Positions 54,227 to 64,000 of a stretch of DNA of 64,000 nt are shown piece after piece. Location of the stretch: positions 667,885-731,884 of the forward strand of contig JAFEMH010000522.1 of the NCBI GenBank assembly GCA_022495995.1. The letters run 5' to 3'. The notes below the pieces were generated by a model. That model saw nothing but the letters and a program-made list of their open reading frames with translations, searched no databases and was not told the DNA's origin. Position 1 is the first letter of the stretch. Every line of letters begins with the position of its first letter. Source of the DNA: Adenophora triphylla var. japonica (lineage: Eukaryota > Streptophyta > Magnoliopsida > Asterales > Campanulaceae). The position numbers were made by a program, and so were the translations under genes.

Positions 54227-55361
54227 CTATACCTCTAATGACGATTGGGATCGACCTCTCCTTGACCCAGAGGCAAACACTCGACCTTGCACCCTATCTT
54301 TGGGTTTCCCATCTAGACCTCTCTTCACACCACTGCCTTGTCCCCCAAATCCGGTACCCGTCGCTTGCTTATTCTGCCACCTAGGACAATTCTTCCGGAA
54401 ATGGCCTGTCGCCCCACACTCCAAACATTTTCCTTGCTTGCTCCAACACTTATCCTCCGAATGCCCTAGCTTCTTACAATAACCACACACTGTCCCAAAC
54501 TGACCTGGAGTCGCACGATTTGCCGGAGTCGCCACATTTCCTCCTCGATTTGCTCCCGGAGTGAAAGTCCTCGGTTGCACTCTATTCTGTCCCGAACTTT
54601 GACCTTGGAATCTATTTCTGTTTCCGCCTTCATTCTTACCACGATGCTCCTCTATGTCATTCTCAATCCGATACGCCATATTTACTGCTGCTTGGAAGTT
54701 GGCGAAGTTGTGCGTCAATAACTGCTTCCGGAACTCAACCCTTAAACCCTTCACAAACCGGTAGACTCGCCTCTCCTCATCTGGCACCAAATGAGGACAG
54801 TATCGAGGCCAATTACGTGAACTTTGCTGAACACTGAGCTATCGTCATGGTCCCTTGCTCCAGTTTCAGAAACTCGCCTTCTTTCTTATCTCTAGTAACC
54901 ATCGGCACGAAGTGATCCCGGAACTTGCGTGTGAAGTTTTCCCAAGTCTGCGGTGTCAAATCCCGGTCCCAACCATCCTTCACTACCTGCCACCAGTGCT
55001 CAGCGGGTCCTTCCAACTTGAAAACGGCGCATCTCACCTTCTCCGCATCCGAGCTCTCCATAGCCGCGAAAATCTTATTCATAGCCTCAAGCCACCTCTC
55101 AGCCTTCACCGGATCCGGATCTCCGTTGAAGCTAGGAGGAGACATCTTCACGAACTTCTCCAAACCATGTTGCCCTTATGCCGCTTCTTCTTGCTGTTGC
55201 CTACCCTGATTCTGATTCGCCATAGTCTGCAGGAACACTCGGAACATATCCATCATTTCAACATTCGGGTTACCACCATCACCCAAAGCCCGATTCTGTT
55301 CACCATCATTCCCCGCCATTACAACAAACGCCTGCATTAAACACTCGACGTCAGTTATCAC
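54227..55361 (-). pseudogene. G3 Gag and protease N-terminus (frames broken)
   Basis: Frames 55176-55361 (Gag N-terminus), 54813-55163 (Gag core, [17 protein letters not shown]) and 54227-54790 (QLLTHNFANFQAAVNM, both CCHC knuckles CGYCKKLGHSEDKC and CLECGATGHFRKNC) are consecutive pieces of one Gag. Breaks near 55170, 54800 and 54225 each involve a base or two. Confidence 0.88.
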
Positions 55362-55401
55362 ACACTCTCACTCAGCTAGACTCTGCAGAGAATTCTAGCA
55401 G

Positions 55402-55413
55402 AGCTCGATACCA
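55402..55413 (-). other. G3 primer binding site with 1-bp deletion
   Basis: Minus-strand TGGTATCGAGC, equal to the initiator-Met PBS with one base missing. G4 has the same form; the missing base belongs to a CTG, so it may be a read error. Confidence 0.7.
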
Positions 55414-55415
55414 AC

Positions 55416-57565
55416 TGTGAGGACCCCGAGCCCGGAACCTACACGTGTCCCGAGTTGGAGCGTCCTCAAACTAACCCAAAAACACTAAACTTTTAAAACT
55501 TCACTTTGACTTTCAAATATAAACATTAATAACATAACATTTCAAAAGAACTCGACTCCACTCCACATTGGAGGAGGAGTTGACCAACTTTGAAAACGAA
55601 CAACTGTTTAGTTACAAAAGATTATGGTTATGACGTAGAAATGAAAGTTTATAATTACAAACCCCATAAGGAAATATTCCAAAATACACTTTATACGCCA
55701 ACCTAAACATACCCCGACAAAACCCAAAAGCTCACTTCCAACTCCTTTCCGTCCTTACTTGGCCGGTCCGCCTGTCTCGGGATCTAAAACATTAAAGGGA
55801 GAGGGGTGAGAATAAATCTCAGCAAGCTATTATGGATGCAACAATATGCCAAATAGATGCAACACATAACACGTTGGAAAAAACTGTAAACACCTTACGT
55901 TACCTTTGGTTTACCTTTTCCCGTCTGAACAATAGTCGTACAACATTGGGTATAATAATACTCCAATCTTAAGTGAGCTGCTTAAGCAATACTCACATCT
56001 TATAAGACCCATTTTTCGGGAACCAAATAAGATAGTAGCAACTCTGTAAGGCTTTTGGCTCAATACAGACGCTATAACCCCAACCTGTGGCCACAGGAGG
56101 GGACGGTCACATTAGGTCACACTTCCATAATTGAACGTATTACGTTATACCCCCAATATCAGCTGATTAACAAATTATCAAGCACATAGCAGTTACTTGA
56201 AATAAATCCACAAAAGGGATAAACAATAGCCACATGGTAATATATACTCATTACCCAATAAATATCAAAGTGCAACAATTTATGAATACACTAAGCAACA
56301 TCAACAACAATATATATAACATCAAGGAACTGAGGGATCATTAACCTACCCTACAAATTCCATATTCAAAGATACAAGATCTCAATGAAGGTTCAAGTTC
56401 AATTACTAAGTGGGAGTCACAATTTATAAGTGGCCAAACAACTTGCTAAACAATTCTTGTTTAAATTGAAAAAGGTTGGTTCAGGGGCATGGGCGACCGC
56501 CCTAACCACTTGGGCGACCGCCCAAGTGGGTTTTCAAAGGAATAAATGTTTCTGCCACTATGGGCGACCGCCCTCACCACTTGGGCGACCGCCCAAGTGG
56601 ATTTCAAAGGCAATAATTGTTTCTGTGGCGATGGGCGGCCGCTCAAGCCCCCATGGGCGACCGCCCAAGCCTTCCTCCAGCCCAAATCTCAGATTTTTAA
56701 CCCTTTCATGCCTAGGTTTCCATTCCTTCTAACCAAGCTTAATTCAAGAACACCAAAGGATACTTTCATCTTACCAAGTCCCATTCAAAACATGTAAACT
56801 CAAAACCAAGTAATCCTAGATTATTTATCTCTACCCATTCCACCCATTTCAAACCCTTTTTAAATGATCTTCCTTGAACCCTAACTTCAACAAATTTCAT
56901 TTTCCAATCATCCAACTTCCATTAAGGTTTCCAAGGCATAAAATCAACATCATAGAACAAGGGTAATATTTAAAAGCTCATGAACAAGTAGGAGAAGGGA
57001 ATCATAACAACTCACCTTAGGTTTTTAGAATAGAATGTAGATCTTCTTAGCTTGGTTTGATCCCCTAGATGATCCCAACTCAAAAATACCCTTAGACTTG
57101 AATTTGGTGGAGGAATGGTTTGGCTTCAAAGCTTGGTGCTTGGAGCTTCCATGGAGTTCTCTAAGCTTTCTCTAGGAAGAAGTAGAATGAATGAAGGAGA
57201 AGGGAGGAGGAAGTAAGAGGAGGGGATGGAGGGTGACACTTGGCAAGAGGAGGGGAGGTTATAAACTTTGGCCCCCCATTAAATATCTACTAAGGCTTTC
57301 ACCCGAATCCATTTAGCCCTTCCCTTTAATTAATTATTCTACCCATTTTAACCTCCTCATATATTTATCTATTTTCTATTTTTATCATTCTCCATTATTC
57401 TTATTTAATATCTAAAATTTCTCAAAAGATTCTAAATCCACTTCTCACCCAATTTATCTTAATTTAAGAATTTAAAGACATAATTGAACACATAAAGTTA
57501 ACATAAATATTAAAAGCATGTAAATTAAATATTTAAAATGGGTGCCTAGGGTTGGGGTCCTCACA
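55416..57565 (-). repeat. LTR shared by G3 (5') and G4 (3'), 2150 bp
   Basis: Perfect 12-bp terminal inverted repeats TGTGAGGACCCC/GGGGTCCTCACA. Its left side adjoins a PBS (G3) and its right side a polypurine tract (G4), so it serves both bodies. Confidence 0.93.
56489..56670. promoter_or_regulatory. G3/G4 LTR palindrome cluster
   Basis: Six copies of the TGGGCGACCGCCCA palindrome and variants, including CACTTGGGCGACCGCCCAAG with matching outer arms and a GGCGGCCGCTCA form, the same set as in G1. Confidence 0.8.
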
Positions 57566-57566
57566 C

Positions 57567-58412
57567 TCACTCCCCCTTAAAGAAAATTCGACCCGAATTT
57601 TTAGAAGACTTACTTGAATTCTCAAACAACCAAGGGTATTTCGCCCTCATCTCCGACTCTAGCTCCCACGTTGCTTCCTCGACGGTATGATTCTTCCAAA
57701 GGACTTTTACTATCGGGATACTCTTAGTTCTCAACTCCTTAACTTGAAATTCTAAGACTCTTAACGGTTCTTCCACATAAGACATGTCCGCCTGGACATC
57801 GTCGGGGGGAGAACTCAAAACATGGGAGGGGTCATGACAATACTTCCTTAACATAGAAACGTGAAACACATCATGAAGCAAAGAAAGAGAAAGACGGAGG
57901 CAACGCCAACCGGTAAGCCAATTCTCCTATCTTCTCTAGAATCTCAAACGGACCTACAAATCTCGGGGCCAACTTACCCTTATTACCAAACCTTTTAATT
58001 CCCGTCCTCGGAGAAACCTTCAAGAACACAAAGTCACCAACCGAAAAGATAAATCCCAGTCTTCTATTGTCGGCGTAGCTTTCTGTCTACTCCTGAGCCG
58101 TCTTCAATCTATCCCGAATCACCTTGATCTTCTCCGTAGAATCCCTAACCAAATCCGGGCCCCAAAGCCTCGCTTCACCTACCTCATCCCAACACATCGG
58201 AGATCTACACTTTCTACCATACAACGCCTCATACGGAGCCATCTCGATACTAGGCCCGATAAGCTGTTGTTGTAAGCAAACTCAACTAGCGGTAGATGAT
58301 CCTCCCAAGATAATTGGAAATCCATCACACAAGCCCGTAACATATCCTCAAGTATCGAATAGTTCTCTCTGACCGACCATCGGTTTGAGGATGAAATGCC
58401 GTCTTGAAACAC
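57567..58412 (-). pseudogene. G4 integrase C-terminus and chromodomain
   Basis: 57567-57881 encodes the end of integrase and the chromodomain (VLEFQVKELRTKSIPIVKVL, TWELESEMRAKYPWLF). 58179-58412 carries YSILEDMLRACVMDFQLSW. The intervening sequence is homologous to G1 but shifted by indels at 57890, 58040, 58082 and 58250. Confidence 0.88.
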
Positions 58413-58415
58413 AAT

Positions 58416-59042
58416 TTAGAACCCAAGGCTTCCTCGCAATGCTCTCCAAAATCTAGATGTAAACCTCGGATCTCTGTCGGAAACAATACTAACCGGAACC
58501 CCGTGAAGTCTCACAATTTCCTTCATATACAACTGGGCTAACTTCTCTAAAGAAAACTTAGTTGACACCAGAAGAAAATGAGCCGACTTTGTCAATCTAT
58601 CCACAATAACCCAAATAGCATCCATCTTCTTCACGGTAAGAGGTAAACCCGAAACAAAATCCATCGAGATCCCTTCCCATTTCCACTCCGGAATATCCAG
58701 CCAGTTGAAAGCCGATCCCATTGGTCTCTGATGCTCGGCCTTAATTTGTTGACAAGTCAAACACTTAGAAACATAATCCGCAATTTCCCTCTTCATACCA
58801 TTCCACCAATACCCACGCTTCAAGTCTTGATACATTTTGGTACTACCCGGATGAATCAAAAACTTGGACTTATGGCCATCCTCTAACACACGCTTCTTGA
58901 TTTCCGGTAACGAAGGAACGCAAATTCTCCCTTGAAAGGTTAATATACCATCTCTATTCAACGCAAAAACCCCGGCTTTTCCCTCTTGCACTTGATCTAA
59001 AATTTTCTTCAATTCCGGATCATTTTGTTGAGCTTCCTTCAA
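58416..59042 (-). CDS. G4 integrase zinc domain and catalytic core
   Basis: 208 codons: [48 protein letters not shown] and [13 protein letters not shown]. The last E-bearing block lies beyond a frameshift at about 58430. A local insertion replaces the usual AGLLQPLD with MGSAFNWLD near 58700. Confidence 0.88.
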   Translation of the reverse strand: MKEAQQNDPELKKILDQVQEGKAGVFALNRDGILTFQGRICVPSLPEIKKRVLEDGHKSKFLIHPGSTKMYQDLKRGYWWNGMKREIADYVSKCLTCQQIKAEHQRPMGSAFNWLDIPEWKWEGISMDFVSGLPLTVKKMDAIWVIVDRLTKSAHFLLVSTKFSLEKLAQLYMKEIVRLHGVPVSIVSDRDPRFTSRFWRALRGSLGF

Positions 59043-59530
59043 CTCTCCAATGTAGGAACGGCTCGAACATTCGCAACGATTACTTCTCTCTTCAACTCTC
59101 GAGAACTCAAAGCTGTCACATACGCCTTTCGGCTAATTGCATCCGCTACAACATTTGCCTTCCCCGGATGATAAGAAATTATACAATCGAAATCCTTCAA
59201 AAACTCTAACCATCTCCTTTGCCGGTTGTTCAACTCCTTTTGGGTAAATAAGTATTTCAAACTCTTATGATCGGTGAAAATCTCAAACTTCGCCCCATAA
59301 AGGTAATGCTTCCACTTATGTAACGCAAACACGATCGCCGCCAATTCCATATCATGAGTAGGGTAATTCTGTTCCGCCGGTGATAACTTCCTAGAGGCAT
59401 ACGCAATAACTTTCCCATTTTGCATCAACACACAACCCAAACCCGCCTTCGAGGCATCACTATAAATAACAAAATTCTCGCAACCATCCGGAAGGGTAAG
59501 AATAGGAGCCGTTGTCAACCTTTTCTTCAA
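59039..59530 (-). CDS. G4 RNase H
   Basis: 163 codons with [44 protein letters not shown] and [12 protein letters not shown]. It is joined to the integrase frame by a deletion near 59050. Confidence 0.9.
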   Translation of the reverse strand: MKKRLTTAPILTLPDGCENFVIYSDASKAGLGCVLMQNGKVIAYASRKLSPAEQNYPTHDMELAAIVFALHKWKHYLYGAKFEIFTDHKSLKYLFTQKELNNRQRRWLEFLKDFDCIISYHPGKANVVADAISRKAYVTALSSRELKREVIVANVRAVPTLES

Positions 59531-59665
59531 TTCATCAAAACTTGCCTCACACTTGGAATCCCATACGAACGATACGTCTTTCCGAGTCCAACCTAGTCAA
59601 TCGGAGTCGCAATCCGAGAAAAACCCTCAATGAACCTTCTGTAATACCCCGCCAAACCAAGAAAA

Positions 59666-60615
59666 CTACGAATCTCGGTCACGGCCGAGAGGCCGCTTCC
59701 AATTAACCACGGCTTCAATCTTCGAGGGATCCACGGAAATTCCCGAACTCGACACAACATGCCCCAAGAAAGAAATCTGCTCGAGCCAAAACTCGCACTT
59801 GCTGAACTTGGCATACAACTGCTTCTCACGAAGAATGGACAAGACAATCCTCAAATGATTCTCGTGCTCTTCCCGGGACTTAGAGTATACAAGAATATCG
59901 TCTATGAATACCACCACAAAGCTATCAAGATAAGGCTTGAAGACACGGTTCATCATATCCATAAAAACGGCTGGAGCATTAGTCAACCCGAAGGCATCAC
60001 CACAAACTCATAATGACCATATCTAGTACGGAAAGCTGTCTTAGCAATATCATCCGGTCTAATCTTCAACTGATGGTATCCGCTTCTCAAGTCAAGCTTA
60101 GAGTAGATAACGGAACCTTGAAGTTGGTCAAACAATTCATCTATATGCGGGAGAGGGTATTTATTCTTAATGGTGGCTTGGTTCAACAAACGATAGTCAA
60201 TACACAATCGTAAGGTACCATCCTTCTTCCTAACAAATAAGACCGGTGCTCCCCACGGAGACACACTAGGACGAATAAAACCTCGGTCTAACAATTCTTG
60301 CAATTGGACCTTCAACTCTTTTAACTCGGCCGGAGCCATTCTATAGGGTGCTTTTGAGATAGGTGCGGTACCGGGCACTAGGTCAATGCAAAACTCTACC
60401 TCACGATCCGGAGGCATAGAGTACTCACTAGAAAACACATCACTAAATTCATTAACAACCGGAACATGAGCTAACTCGGGAGACTTCTTATTGGAATCTA
60501 CCACATAAGCCAAGTAACCCGCACACCCTTTAGATAGCATCTTCCTAGCCTTTAAAGCGGAAATAACATGTAAACCGAACATAGATCTATCCGCATCAAA
60601 TATAAAAGTGGGCAC
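59666..60615 (-). pseudogene. G4 RT and protease C-terminus (two frames)
   Basis: 59983-60615 holds the protease end to RT ([29 protein letters not shown]). 59666-59986 continues from [15 protein letters not shown] through [17 protein letters not shown] single missing base near 59990 separates them. Confidence 0.9.
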
Positions 60616-62075
60616 ACGTCAGGGCATAGCAAATGAGACTCGTTTCTACGACAGTCTACCAAAGCATGACACTGACTCAACCAATCCATCCCAAGGATCA
60701 CATCAAAATCACGGATTGGTAACTCGACCAAATCCACCGGCAATACATGCCCACATATAGTCACATCACAACCAGGATATATCAAAGAAGATGTGAGGCA
60801 CTCTCCCATAGGAGTAGAGACCTCCAACACATAAGGCATAGATTCGGGCAAAGTATGCAATGAGAATGCAAAATGCGATGCCACAAATGAATGGGAAGAC
60901 CCAGATCTATAAGAATGCGGGCCTTAACTCCCGAGAGCAGAACTATACCTCTAATGACGGCATTGGGATCGACCTCTCCTTGACCCAAGGCAAACACTCG
61001 ACCTTGCACCCTATCTTTGGGTTTCCCATCTAGACCTCTCTTCACACCACTGCCTTGTCCCCCAAATCCGGTACCCGTCGGCTTGCTTATTCTCGCCACC
61101 TAGGACAATTCTTCCGAAATGGCCCGTCGCCCCACACTCCAAACATTTTCCTTGCTTGCTCCAACACTTATCCTCCGAATGCCCTAGCTTCTTACAATAA
61201 CCACACACCGTCCCAAACCGACACAGGTCGCACGATTTGCCGGAGTCGCCACATTTCCTCCTCGATTTGCTCCCGGAGTGAAAGTCCTCGGTTGCACTCT
61301 ATTCTGTCCCGAACTTTGACCTTGGAATCTATTTCTGTTTCCGCCTTCATTCTTACCACGATGCTCCTCTATGTCATTCTCAATCCGATACGCCATATTT
61401 ACTCGCCTGCTTGGAAGTTGGCGAAGTTGTGCGTCAATAACCGCTTTGGAACTCAACCCTTAAACCCTTCACAAACCGGTAGACTCGCCTCTCCTCATCG
61501 GCACCAAATGAGGACAATATCAGGGCCAGATTACGTGAACTTTCTTTGAATCTTGAGCTATCGTCATGGTCCCTTGCTCCGTTTCGAAACTTCGCCTTCT
61601 TTCTTATCTCTAGTAACCATCGGCACGAAGTGATCCCGGAGACTTGCGTGTGAAGTTTTCCCAAGTCTGCGGTGTCAAATCCGGTCCCAACCATCCTTCA
61701 CTACTGCCACCGGTGCTCGCGGGTCCTTCCCAACTTGAAAATGGCGCATCTCACCTTCTCCGCATCCGAGCTCTCCATGCGCGAAAATCTTATTCATAGC
61801 CTCGAAGCCACCTCTCGGCCTTCACCGGATCCGGATCTCCGTTGAAGCTAGGAGGAGACATCTTCACGAACTTCTCCAAACCATGTTGCCCTTGTACGCC
61901 TTCTTCTTTGTTGCCTACCCCGATTCCCGATTCGCCATAGTCGCGGGAACACTCGGAACATATCCATCATTTTCAACATTCGGGTTACCACCATCACCCA
62001 AAGCCCGATTCGATCACCATCATTTCCCGCCATTACAACAAACGCCCGCATTAAACACTCGACGTCGGCTATCAC
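60552..62075 (-). pseudogene. G4 protease N-terminus and Gag (heavily frameshifted)
   Basis: Frames 60552-60884, 60782-61099, 61011-61208, 61184-61456, 61434-61694 and 61848-62075 together retrace Gag and protease, including CGYCKKLGHSEDKC. At least six indels separate them. Confidence 0.85.
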
Positions 62076-62130
62076 ACACTCTCACTCGCCTAGACTCTAC
62101 CCGAGAATTCTAACCGAGCTCGATACCAAC

Positions 62131-64000
62131 CGCTGAGGACCCCGACCCGGAACCTACACGTGTCCCGAGTTGGAGCGTCCTCAAACTAACCCAAAAACAC
62201 TAAACTTTTAAAACTTCACTTTGACTTTCAAATATAAACACTAATAACATAACATTTCAAAAGAACTCAGGCTCCACTCCATATTGGAGGAGGAGTTGAC
62301 CAACTTTGAAAACGAACAAGCTTTGTTTAGTTACAAAGATTATGGTTATGACGTAGAAATGAAAGTTTATAATTACAAACTCCCATAAAGGAATTACCAA
62401 AATACACTTTATACGCCAACCTAAACATACCCCGACAAAACCCAAAAGATTACTTCCAAACTCCTCTCCGTCCTTACTTGGCCGTTCCGCCTGTCTCGGG
62501 ATCTAAAACATTAAAGCGGAGCAGGGGTGAGAATAAATCTCAAGAATGACTATTATGGATGCAACAATATGCCAAATAAATGCAGGCCTACATAACACGT
62601 TGGAAAAACCGTAAACACCTTACGTTACCTTTGGGTTTACCTTTTCCCCGCCTCACGAACAATAGTTAAGTACAACATTGGGTATAATAATACTCCAATC
62701 TTAAGTGAGCCATGCTTAAGCAATACTCACATCTTATAAGCACTCCATTTTTAGGGAACCAAATAAGATAATGTAGCAACTGCTGTAAGGCTTTTGGCTC
62801 CAATACGAGATGCTATAACCCCAACCCGTGGCCACGAGGAGGGGACGGTCCGCTGGTGTACATAACATAATCCGATCACATTAGGTCACACTTCCATAAT
62901 TGATAAATGTATTACGTTATACCCCCAATATCGGGCGATTAACAAATTATCAAGCACATACAGTTTACCTTCTGAAATAAATCCACAAAAGGGATAAACA
63001 ATAGCCACATGGTAATATATATACTCATGCCCACGATAAATATCAAAGTCTGCAAGCAATTTATGAATACACTAAGCAGCATCCAACAACAATATATATA
63101 TAACATCAAGTAAGGAACCGAGGGATCATTATTCACCTACTCCTACAAATTCCATATTCAAAGATACAAGATCTCAAATAGAAGGTTCAGTTCAATTACT
63201 AGCAGTGGGAGTCCACCAGATTTTATAAGTTGGCCAAACAACTTGCTAAACAATTCTTGTTTAAATTGAAAAAAGGATTGGTTGTACGGTGGGCATGGGC
63301 GAGCCGCCACTAACCACACTTAGGCGACCGCCTGCAAGTGGGTTTTCAAAGGATTAAGAATGTTTACGCCACTATGAGGCGTGAGCCACGCCCCCTGCAC
63401 CACTTGGGCGTACCGCCACAGGGAGTGGATTTGAAAGGCAATAATTGTTTCGTGGCGATGGGCGCCCGCTCAAGCCCCCACACTGGGGCGACCTTGCCCA
63501 AGCCTTCCTCCGGCAAATCTTCAGCATTTTTAACCCTTTTCATGCCTAGGTTTCCATTCCTTCCTAACCAAGCTTAATTCAAGAACACCAAAGGATACTT
63601 TCATCTTACCAAGTCCCATTCAAAACATGTAAACTCAAAACCGAAGTAATCCTAGATTTATTTATCTCTACCCATTTCCACCCATTTCAAACCCTTTTAA
63701 ATGATCTTCCTTGAACCCTAACTTCAACAAATTTCTATTTTCCAATCATCCAACTTCCGTTAAGGTTTCCAAGGCATCAAAATCAACATCATAGAAACAA
63801 GTGGAGTAATATTTAAAATCTCAATGAACAAAGTAGGAGAAGAGGAATCATAACCAACTCACCTTAGGTTTTTAGAATAGAATGTAAAGAATCTTCTCTT
63901 AAGCTTTGGTTTGATCCCTAGATGATCCCAACTCAAAAATACCCTTAAACTTGAATTCTGGGTGGAGGAATGGTTTGGCTTCAAAGCTTGGTGCTTGGAG
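62131..64000 (-). repeat. G4 5' LTR (right, cut by window end), indel-rich
   Basis: Aligns with 55416-57565 from its start (here CGCTGAGGACCCC for TGTGAGGACCCC). Its palindrome cluster (63293-63500) is recognisable but each copy is disrupted. Confidence 0.9.

Larger units (their letters stand above)
52855..57565 (-). mobile_element. G3: chromodomain Ty3/gypsy element, 3' truncated
   Basis: The internal region 52855-55415 covers the RT/RNase H border back to Gag, and one LTR (55416-57565) follows. RNase H, integrase and the 3' LTR are missing; sequence switches directly from the T3 PMD gene to pol at about 52855. The next body, G4, starts immediately after the shared LTR. Confidence 0.9.
57566..64000 (-). 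mobile_element. G4: chromodomain Ty3/gypsy element (5' LTR runs out of the window)
   Basis: Complete domain series on the minus strand (chromodomain, integrase, RNase H, RT, protease, Gag from left to right) between the shared LTR and the LTR at 62131-64000. It carries many 1-4-bp indels, densest to the right of about 60.6 kb. Confidence 0.92.

Overview
This window is repetitive plant nuclear DNA. It is AT-rich and almost entirely transposable elements. It carries chromodomain Ty3/gypsy elements primed by initiator-Met tRNA, Tat-type Ty3/gypsy elements with a second RNase H and antisense plant-mobile-domain (PMD) genes, a Ty1/copia element, an Au-like SINE, a hAT MITE and a probable Helitron. 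Together these point to an angiosperm, probably a eudicot; the species cannot be named. I see no convincing intact host gene, so a heterochromatic or pericentromeric location is likely.

Layout from left to right. (G1) 1-8709, minus strand: a young chromodomain gypsy element with near-identical LTRs, its left LTR cut by the window edge. 8710-16203: older DNA holding a 294-bp hAT MITE with an 8-bp TSD, a 204-bp SINE with an 18-bp TSD, a palindrome-rich MITE, a gypsy LTR remnant, and a Helitron-like 5' end with an intron-containing RPA/DUF223 OB-fold gene. (G2) 16204-24578, minus: a decayed chromodomain gypsy element inserted into that OB-fold gene. (T1) 24579-27165, minus: 3' LTR, hairpin array and start of the antisense PMD gene of a Tat element. 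(T2) 27166-47030, plus: a Tat element with a 5' LTR, tRNA-Arg PBS, an uninterrupted 1809-codon PR-RT-RH-RH-INT frame without a recognisable Gag core, and a broken antisense PMD gene. A copia element (C1, 29039-36612, minus) sits in its 5' UTR. (T3) 47031 to about 52854, minus: 3' LTR, two tandem hairpin arrays and an antisense PMD gene of a third Tat element. (G3/G4) about 52855-64000, minus: two chromodomain gypsy bodies sharing one LTR, the first cut off inside T3, the second running out of the window.

The main unexplained signal is regulatory. Each LTR family carries its own cluster of short CpG-centred palindromes upstream of its TATA box: TGGGCGACCGCCCA in G1/G3/G4, GGCACGACTCGTGCC in G2, GGGACGAGTCGTCCC in C1, and TATGTCGTGCGACATA, AGCCGTGCGGCT and TCTCGCGCGAGA types in T2, T3 and T1. 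In each of the three Tat elements the same element-specific palindrome recurs just upstream of the TATA-like box of the antisense PMD gene, so one motif marks both promoters of one element. This suggests a sequence-specific factor controlling both, possibly the PMD protein itself. T1 and T3 also carry arrays of hairpins with covarying arms between the PMD gene and the 3' LTR.

Caution: in G3/G4 (52.8-64 kb) most differences from sister copies fall at CTG/CAG trinucleotides, as T-to-C or A-to-G changes or small indels. That is unlike methyl-C decay and more like base-calling error at methylated CHG sites, so frameshifts there may not be real.
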